Below, piece after piece: positions 8,601 to 11,914 of a DNA stretch of 11,914 bases. Source of the stretch: Rhodospirillales bacterium (GTDB taxonomy: Bacteria > Pseudomonadota > Alphaproteobacteria > Acetobacterales > Acetobacteraceae); assembly GCA_025352915.1 (NCBI GenBank), contig JANXSA010000012.1, positions 1 to 11,914 of the forward strand, in the 5' to 3' direction. The notes under the pieces were generated by a model. The model had not been told where the DNA came from. It saw only the letters and a program-made list of their open reading frames with translations, and made no database searches. How positions within the stretch are numbered: the first letter of the stretch is position 1; each line of letters starts with the position of its first letter. Made by a program: the position numbers and the translations under genes.

Positions 8601-8786
8601 GTTGATCTGATCAATACCGTGCTGATGTCTGACCGCGAACCGACGGCCCAGGCGGCGGCGGTGTCGCGCGAATTGATGGACAACGTGGCCCGCGAATTGG
8701 CCAAGATGGTGGCGATCCTGGCCGGCGATGTCGCCGAGGTGAACCGGCAGTCCATCGCGGCCGGCGTGCGCCATGTGTCGGCCTGA
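5622..8786 (+). CDS. Large Asp-box (BNR / sortilin-VPS10-like) beta-propeller protein
   Basis: The 1054-residue protein is built on Asp-box repeats (S/T-x-D-x-G-x-x-W). I count eleven: starting near residues 50 (KTSDGGLYW), 105, 156, 214, 266, 312, 353, 504, 562, 624 and 668 (FTLDDGATW), enough for one large or two smaller propellers over residues 15-700. After a linker (about 740-900) comes a short beta region ending in GLNRYVWDMRYPGP and PGSYTVEFLAGG, resembling the FlgD-like Ig domain of related 'BNR-repeat glycosyl hydrolase' entries, then a helical tail (about 925-1054). No sialidase catalytic set was identified, so an enzyme activity should not be assumed; the fold often binds proteins or glycans. 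Start ATG 5622 gives GLKWRCIGPSRGGRVVAVAG, the family's usual beginning, with no signal peptide. No good ribosome site is seen. A 12-bp hairpin follows the stop. Confidence 0.9.
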   Translation: MNDLSADTSLSGLKWRCIGPSRGGRVVAVAGDFNNKMTFYFGACAGGIWKTSDGGLYWRCVSDGFLETATVGAIAVARSDSNVIYAGMGETTIRLDVSYGDGVYKSTDAGLTWSNVGLKDTKHIGRVLIHPTNPDIVYIAALGDIFGPNEARGVYRTNDGGKNWTKILYRNEDSGAVDMAMDPGNPRILYATIWQTRRNFWNISSGGPGCGLFKSTDGGDSWTEISRNNGLPSGPLGKIGVAVSPAKTGRVWALVEAEGEKCGLYRSDDHGASWVQTQASRDLMHRPWYYTHVFADPSHGDTVYVTNLAMWKSTDGGTNFTEINTSHGDNHDIWIDPADSNRMIEGNDGGAQVSFNGGHTWSSIYNQPTGQFYRIDTDTRFPYRVYGTQQDNTSIAVPSSSVWGAISLGDCTYPGTGESGFIAVKPDDNDVVYVGAVGSSPGGAGALQRYDYKTDQISLVNVWPEESTGMAPKDLKYRFAWTFPIVFSPHDPDVLYAGGNMVFKTSNEGQSWEAISPDLSLNDKSRQDHSGGDITRESAGAEVHASTASLFESPHRKGEIWASTDDGLVHVMRAGANTWSDVTPPSLPELAYVGCVEPSPHDADTVYMAATRYKLSDYKPYLYRTNDGGRSWQSINGNFPQGEITRVVRADPVRQGLLFAGTETGVFFTLDDGATWARLPGGLPIVPVYDLKIKGSDLIAGTHGRAFWILDDLSALRTLPAADSETTLLPPRDTVRSRLHFGALGGAKGPVSFQLVFGIGGAIAHSEKPDGTKVREHLDIGENPPQGTLVWYWLGADHSGPVKLTFRDAAGAEIISYASDDSTVPVAKRPGTKPGLNRYVWDMRYPGPAKLDNSLGLPKPKALVSDPDNTPGPMAIPGSYTVEFLAGGATQSQPFTIVKDPRLPTTPAQHRAQFDLLVELNASLDALNKGVNRLRRVRQQLAALADAAGAGALADKARATSTALGAVEGVLVDVHRQSPRDALRNPAGLNDTLVDLINTVLMSDREPTAQAAAVSRELMDNVARELAKMVAILAGDVAEVNRQSIAAGVRHVSA

Positions 8787-8795
8787 GTGAGTGGC

Positions 8796-8826
8796 CAAAC
8801 GGCGAGGGCAGCGTCCTCGCCGTTTG
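8796..8826 (+). terminator. Perfect 12-bp stem-loop after the Asp-box protein gene
   Basis: CAAACGGCGAGG (8796-8807) pairs perfectly with CCTCGCCGTTTG (8815-8826) around a 7-nt loop, starting 10 bp after the TGA. No U-run follows, so it is either a weak terminator or a 3'-end stabilising hairpin. The 8827-8975 stretch beyond it is comparatively AT-rich and has only weak promoter-like hexamers. Confidence 0.6.
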
Positions 8827-8975
8827 CAGAATCCGGTATTATTGTAGATTACTGCTTGAAATTGGACAATTTACGACCAAGTAATGAGGCATATCGTGGT
8901 TCGAAGGCCCCGGTTGTTGCATACAAATCATCAGCGTCGCGCCGGGTCCGGCAGGCCTGTTCAATGGAGATGGTC

Positions 8976-9212
8976 ATGGGTCGGTTGAATGGGATTGCTG
9001 TGGCGGGTCTGGTGCTGGTCGCGCTCGGGGCCGTCAGCTTTGCGATTCCGATCTTCACCACAAGTCAGACCAAGGACGTCGCCAATATCGGCGACCTGAA
9101 GCTGCAAACCACGCAGAGCACGTCCTATACCATTCCGCCGCTGGCCAGTGCCGGCGCGGTGGTGGTTGGCGTTGTGCTGCTGGGTGCCGGGCTGATGCGG
9201 CGCCAAGGGTAG
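8976..9212 (+). CDS. Small two-helix membrane protein, unnamed family
   Basis: This 78-residue protein has a first hydrophobic helix (NGIAVAGLVLVALGAVSFAI, about 5-24), a polar loop (TTSQTKDVANIGDLKLQTTQ, about 27-46), the sequence YTIPPLAS, a second helix (about 54-72, AGAVVVGVVLLGAGLMRR) and a basic C-terminus. The arrangement helix, T-K-x-V-x-x-I-G, IPP, helix resembles small uncharacterised membrane proteins common in Proteobacteria; I cannot give a family name with confidence. ATG 8976 is chosen because GGAG (8966-8969) lies six bases before it; ATG 8964 and 8970 are in frame but would lack this site. Only 6 bp separate the stop from repeat copy 6. Function is unknown. Confidence 0.75.
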   Translation: MGRLNGIAVAGLVLVALGAVSFAIPIFTTSQTKDVANIGDLKLQTTQSTSYTIPPLASAGAVVVGVVLLGAGLMRRQG

Positions 9213-9218
9213 AGAAGC

Positions 9219-9260
9219 CTTCTTTTTCTGTAGAAAAAGAAGCAAAAAGACTTTTATCCA
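9219..9260 (+). repeat. Palindromic repeat, copy 6, forward (variant arms)
   Basis: The arms are CTTCTTTTTCT (9219-9229) and AGAAAAAGAAG (9232-9242). Against copies 2-5 the tenth arm base changes from G to C and its partner from C to G, so the pairing is preserved. The tail CAAAAAGACTTTTATCCA runs 9243-9260. It begins 6 bp after the stop of the small membrane protein and faces copy 7 across 16 bp. Confidence 0.85.
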
Positions 9261-9276
9261 TTTACACCGTTCTTAA

Positions 9277-9312
9277 TGGATGAAAGTTTTTGGTTCTTTT
9301 TTCAAAAAGAAC
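9277..9312 (-). repeat. Palindromic repeat, copy 7, reverse (variant arms)
   Basis: GTTCTTTTT (9293-9301) pairs perfectly with AAAAAGAAC (9304-9312). Read in forward orientation, the outermost arm base is G instead of C and its partner C instead of G, another paired change. The tail, TGGATGAAAG and onward, is 9277-9292. It begins 11 bp beyond the stop of the minus-strand ABC gene. CTTTTATCCATT of copy 6 and AATGGATGAAAG of copy 7 are complementary at 11 of 12 positions, so the pair can form one long hairpin. Confidence 0.85.
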
Positions 9313-9323
9313 GCTTCCTTCCT

Positions 9324-11141
9324 TCACCTCTCGCGAAACCCCTGGCGCAACCAGTCGACCACGACGAGCGGCCGCCGGCGCGGCGTCTGTGCTGCCTGGC
9401 GCCGGGCATAGACTTCGTTCAGCAGGATGGTCCCGTCGGCGTCGCGCTGCAGCGTCATGCGGCGGTTGAACGCTTCCGCCGACCCTGGGTGGCGGCCGAT
9501 CACAATAATGGCGGAGCCCGGCAGTTGGTCGGAGATCAGCCGCAGCATGGCGTCCGCGACCTCGGCGTCCAGCGCGTCGGTGGCGTCGCCGAGCACGATC
9601 CAGTTCGGGCGATGCAGCACAAGCCGCGCGAAGGACAGGCGCTGAAGCTCGCCGCCGCCCAGGGTGCGGCCCCAGTCGCCCTGCTCGTCGAGCCGTTCCG
9701 CCAGCGCGTCCAGGCCGGCCTGTGACAATGCCTGGACAATCGCCTCGTCGGGGTAATCCTGGGGCGGGGCCGGGAACAACAGCGCGCGGCGCAGTGTGCC
9801 TTCGGGCAGATAGGGGCGCCGGCCGACGGCGCTCATTTCGGTATCGGCTGGCAGGTCGACGCGCCCGCGGCCCCAGGGCCAGATGCCGGCCAGGACGCGG
9901 AAGAACGCGCCGGCGGCATCGGCGTCGCCGTCGACCAGCACATGCTCGGCCGGGCCGACTTCGAGGTTCAGGTCGGCCAGCATCGCGGTGCCGTCCGGTG
10001 CTGCGACCCAGAGCGCATGCAGGCCGAGCGGCGAGCCCGGCAGGCGGCTGAGGTTGATCGCGGTGTCGCCGGTGCGTGCGGCCTCCAGGGTGACGGTTTG
10101 CACCGCCTCTTCCAACGCCAGCACGCGCTCGACCGAGGCGCTCCATTCGGCGATCCGGGGCAGGTTGTCGACCGGCCAGGACAGCGCGCTGGTCACCTGT
10201 TGGAACGCCTGGGCCGATTGCATCAGCGCCCCCAACGTCAGGGCGCCCACCAGGAAGCGCGGCGTGCCGACCAGCAGCGGCAGCACGCCGGCAACCGCCG
10301 TGTAGCCGGAGGACAGCACCACCAGCCGGGCCAGGCCGGTCGATTGCTCGCGCCAGGAGCGGCGGATGGTTTCGAACAACTCGACCAGGCGCTCGCGCTC
10401 GGTGAGCTCGCCGCGGGCCAGGGCGATCGGCTCGGCGTTCTCGCGCGAGCGCACCAGGCCGAAGCGGAAATCGGCCTCGCGGGTCTGGCGCACGTCGGTG
10501 GCGCGGACCAGCGGGCGGCCGAGCACGAAGGCCACGGCAGCACCAATGCCGGCATAGAGGATCGCCAGGATGACGAGATGCCCCGGCACCGGCACGCCGG
10601 CCAGGTTGATCCAGCCCGATAACGACCAGAGGATGCCGACGAAGGTGATCAGCACGAGGACGCAATAGAGCAGGCTGGCGGCGAGGTCGATCGCGCCCTC
10701 GACCGCGATGCGGATGTCCTCGGCGATGCGCCCGTCTGGATTGGCGTGGTCGCCGGGGATCAGGTCGGCCTGGTAGTGCCGGGCCTCGGCCATCCAGTTG
10801 CCGACGACGCGCGCGGTGAGCCAGCGCCGCCAGTCGAATTGCAGGTGGCGGCGCAGCAGCAGGTGCAGGGTGTTGGTGGCCATCATGCCGAGCACGATGA
10901 GGGTGAAGATGCCGATCTGCGCCAGCGCGCGGTCGGTCGCGTGACGCTCCAGCGCGTCGAACAGGTCGGCGCTCCACAAGTTCAGCCGGATCGCCAGTGC
11001 GACTTGCGCGATCACCACCAGCAGCAATGCAACGACGACGATGCGCGGGCGCCAGCGCCCCTCGCCGGTCCAGTACGGCAGCGAGAGGCGCAGGAATGGG
11101 CTGAAGAACGGTTGTGCGGCGGCGGGCGTGCTGATCGACAT
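9324..11141 (-). CDS. SbmA/YddA-type ABC transporter with a degenerate, probably inactive ATPase domain
   Basis: The 605-residue ORF has the N-terminal membrane domain of the ABC_membrane_2/SbmA-BacA group: LNLWSADLFDALERHATDRA after the first helix, WRRWLTARVVGNWM, and HANPDGRIAEDIRI (about 50-145). The ATPase domain is clearly homologous (LAGIWPWGRGRVDLP; RPYLPEGTLR; LGGGELQRLSFARLVLHRP) but key residues are changed. Walker A reads GDADAAGAF at 405-413, with Gly411 and Ala412 in place of Lys and Ser/Thr. The Q-loop Gln is Arg441. Walker B reads LGDATDALD (517-525), with Gly518 for Asp and Asp519 for Glu. The H-loop has GRH (549-551) where GHR is usual. The signature (494-501) is partly kept. 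Length is normal and there is no internal stop or frameshift. The start lies 19 bp after the preceding gene's stop, suggesting co-transcription with two secreted-protein genes. It may be an energy-independent transporter, like the ATPase-less SbmA/BacA proteins, or a partner subunit. Confidence 0.88.
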   Translation of the reverse strand: MSISTPAAAQPFFSPFLRLSLPYWTGEGRWRPRIVVVALLLVVIAQVALAIRLNLWSADLFDALERHATDRALAQIGIFTLIVLGMMATNTLHLLLRRHLQFDWRRWLTARVVGNWMAEARHYQADLIPGDHANPDGRIAEDIRIAVEGAIDLAASLLYCVLVLITFVGILWSLSGWINLAGVPVPGHLVILAILYAGIGAAVAFVLGRPLVRATDVRQTREADFRFGLVRSRENAEPIALARGELTERERLVELFETIRRSWREQSTGLARLVVLSSGYTAVAGVLPLLVGTPRFLVGALTLGALMQSAQAFQQVTSALSWPVDNLPRIAEWSASVERVLALEEAVQTVTLEAARTGDTAINLSRLPGSPLGLHALWVAAPDGTAMLADLNLEVGPAEHVLVDGDADAAGAFFRVLAGIWPWGRGRVDLPADTEMSAVGRRPYLPEGTLRRALLFPAPPQDYPDEAIVQALSQAGLDALAERLDEQGDWGRTLGGGELQRLSFARLVLHRPNWIVLGDATDALDAEVADAMLRLISDQLPGSAIIVIGRHPGSAEAFNRRMTLQRDADGTILLNEVYARRQAAQTPRRRPLVVVDWLRQGFRER

Positions 11142-11160
11142 CTTGGGATCGGCGCCGGGC

Positions 11161-11619
11161 TTAGCCGGCCAGTGCGGCGTCGATCAGGGCGATGGCGCGC
11201 GGCCGGTCGCCGGTGGCCAGGGCGCCGAGGGCGTCGCGGATCTGGCCGATGAACGGGCTGTCGGTCGGCGCGATCGACTGGCCGGGCATGACCGCGCGGT
11301 CGAGCGAGCGGGTCTGGGCCATCTCCAGCGCCTGCTGTGCCGCACCGGTGCGGCCGGCGAGGATGGCGCTGCGGGCACTGCGCAGATAGTCGTACGGCCC
11401 GCTATCTTCGCCCAGGTTGGGCTGCGGCAGGGTGGGGGCAACGCCGGTGCGCGGCGGAGCACCGGCGGTATGGCCGAGCTTGTCCGAGAGCGGCAGGGAG
11501 GTGCCGACGCCCGGGGTGTGGCCGGCGCGGGCGCCGGTGGCGGGGTCGATGCTGCTCTGCGCCGATGCGGGCAGGGCCGCGCCGAGGCAGAGCGCCCCGG
11601 CCAGGATCATGATTCGCAT
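11161..11619 (-). CDS. Small secreted hypothetical protein with helical C-terminal domain
   Basis: The 152-residue protein starts with a signal peptide (MRIMILAGALCLGAALPASA, likely cut after Ala20 at the ASA/Q site), so it should be periplasmic or exported. A low-complexity Gly/Pro/Thr linker follows (about 21-72), then a helical region from GPYDYLRSARSAILAGRTGA to the end, with alternating small and charged residues reminiscent of a TPR-like helical pair. I do not recognise the family. AAGGG lies ten bases before the ATG on the minus strand; an in-frame ATG at codon 4 is an alternative start. It sits 22 bp after the stop of the upstream secreted-protein gene and 19 bp before the degenerate ABC gene, which suggests one operon. 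Confidence 0.75.
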   Translation of the reverse strand: MRIMILAGALCLGAALPASAQSSIDPATGARAGHTPGVGTSLPLSDKLGHTAGAPPRTGVAPTLPQPNLGEDSGPYDYLRSARSAILAGRTGAAQQALEMAQTRSLDRAVMPGQSIAPTDSPFIGQIRDALGALATGDRPRAIALIDAALAG

Positions 11620-11641
11620 AATGAGGTTACCCTTGGTTGGT

Positions 11642-11914
11642 TCAGTAATAAAGCGGGAAGCCGAATTGCAGCGACAATCCCGGCGGCGGCGGCGCGTAGT
11701 ATCGCGGCGGCAATATCACCACCGGCGGCGCGCTGTAGTACATGTCCGGGCGGCGATAATACTCGCGACCATTGCCGCGATAGCCGTTGCGCCAGTGTTC
11801 ACGCTGCCAGTCATGCTGGCGCGACTCGTGGCCGCGTCCGTTGTCGTGCCCTCTACTATCGTGCCGGTCGTTGCCACGGCCCTGGGCTTCGGCGCCGCCG
11901 AGCGGCAGGCAGGT
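11642..11914 (-). CDS. Secreted Arg/His/Gly- and Tyr/Pro-rich protein (5' end outside window)
   Basis: Reading the minus strand from the window edge gives 90 residues before TGA at 11642-11644; the start is beyond 11914. The first visible residues (TCLPLGGAEAQG) look like the end of a signal peptide with an AEA/Q cleavage site. A very polar stretch with RGNDRHDSRGHDNGRGHESR and QHDWQREHWRNGYRGNGREY follows, then YSAPPVVILPPRYYAPPPPG, ending SLQFGFPLYY. This matches the general build of PXPV-repeat or RcnB-like small envelope proteins in Alphaproteobacteria, but I cannot assign a family. His/Arg-rich segments can bind metal or nucleic acid; that is speculation. It is probably the first visible gene of the minus-strand operon. 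Confidence 0.7.
   Translation of the reverse strand, partial: TCLPLGGAEAQGRGNDRHDSRGHDNGRGHESRQHDWQREHWRNGYRGNGREYYRRPDMYYSAPPVVILPPRYYAPPPPGLSLQFGFPLYY

Noticed and set aside
7416..8798. 460-codon minus-strand open frame opposite the Asp-box protein gene
   Set aside because: It is His/Arg/Gln-rich with no domain, and the opposite strand has clear Asp-box repeats and family C-terminal motifs.
9324..11141. Degenerate ABC gene as a pseudogene or a frameshift artefact
   Set aside because: The frame is continuous over 605 codons, flanking conserved motifs are in register, and the changes are point replacements within motifs rather than a shifted stretch.

Overview
The window is a high-GC chromosomal segment from what is most likely an alphaproteobacterium, probably Acetobacteraceae/Rhodospirillales. 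This rests on GC-rich codon use, the protein families present, and an interspersed repeat (short T/A-rich palindrome plus an ATCCA tail) that I recall from that group; no rRNA or other taxonomic marker is present, so the placement is an inference.

Layout. 1-238: intergenic DNA made of interspersed repeats (an inward-facing repeat pair with a hairpin and a CCGTCATCCTGAGCG motif between the copies). 239-1186: a lone DppB/OppB-type ABC permease. 1187-1390: a mosaic of repeat motifs. 1391-2059: a promoter/operator-like palindrome and a small helical ORF that reads out through a second repeat pair. 2056-3780: a half-size ABC exporter. 3781-3976: a structured leader with two mutually exclusive helices, one of which covers the Shine-Dalgarno sequence of the next gene. 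3977-4321: a low-affinity iron permease family protein. 4325-5515 (minus): an MFS transporter resembling the oxalate/formate (OFA) type, whose stop lies 3 nt from that of the iron permease gene. 5622-8786: a 1054-residue Asp-box (BNR/sortilin-like) beta-propeller protein without a signal peptide. 8976-9212: a 78-residue two-helix membrane protein. 9219-9312: a third inward-facing repeat pair between convergent genes. 9324-11914 (minus): an apparent operon of two small secreted proteins, the first cut by the window end, followed by an SbmA/YddA-type ABC transporter whose nucleotide-binding domain has lost nearly all ATPase residues.

How the parts relate. Transport dominates: an importer permease, an exporter, an iron permease-like protein, an MFS carrier and a degenerate ABC protein. 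No single pathway links them; the left half looks like separate transport genes parted by repeats. The minus-strand group at the right end is the best candidate for a functional unit, since two exported proteins and a membrane protein are spaced 19-22 nt apart.

The most notable signals are (i) the inactive-looking ABC ATPase kept in a full-length ORF, (ii) the riboswitch-like leader of the iron permease gene, and (iii) a repeat family whose palindrome is preserved by paired substitutions and which occurs as inward-facing pairs, one exactly between two convergent stop codons. The first 5.5 kb is also C-rich on the plus strand whichever way the genes point, while the sampled right part is balanced.
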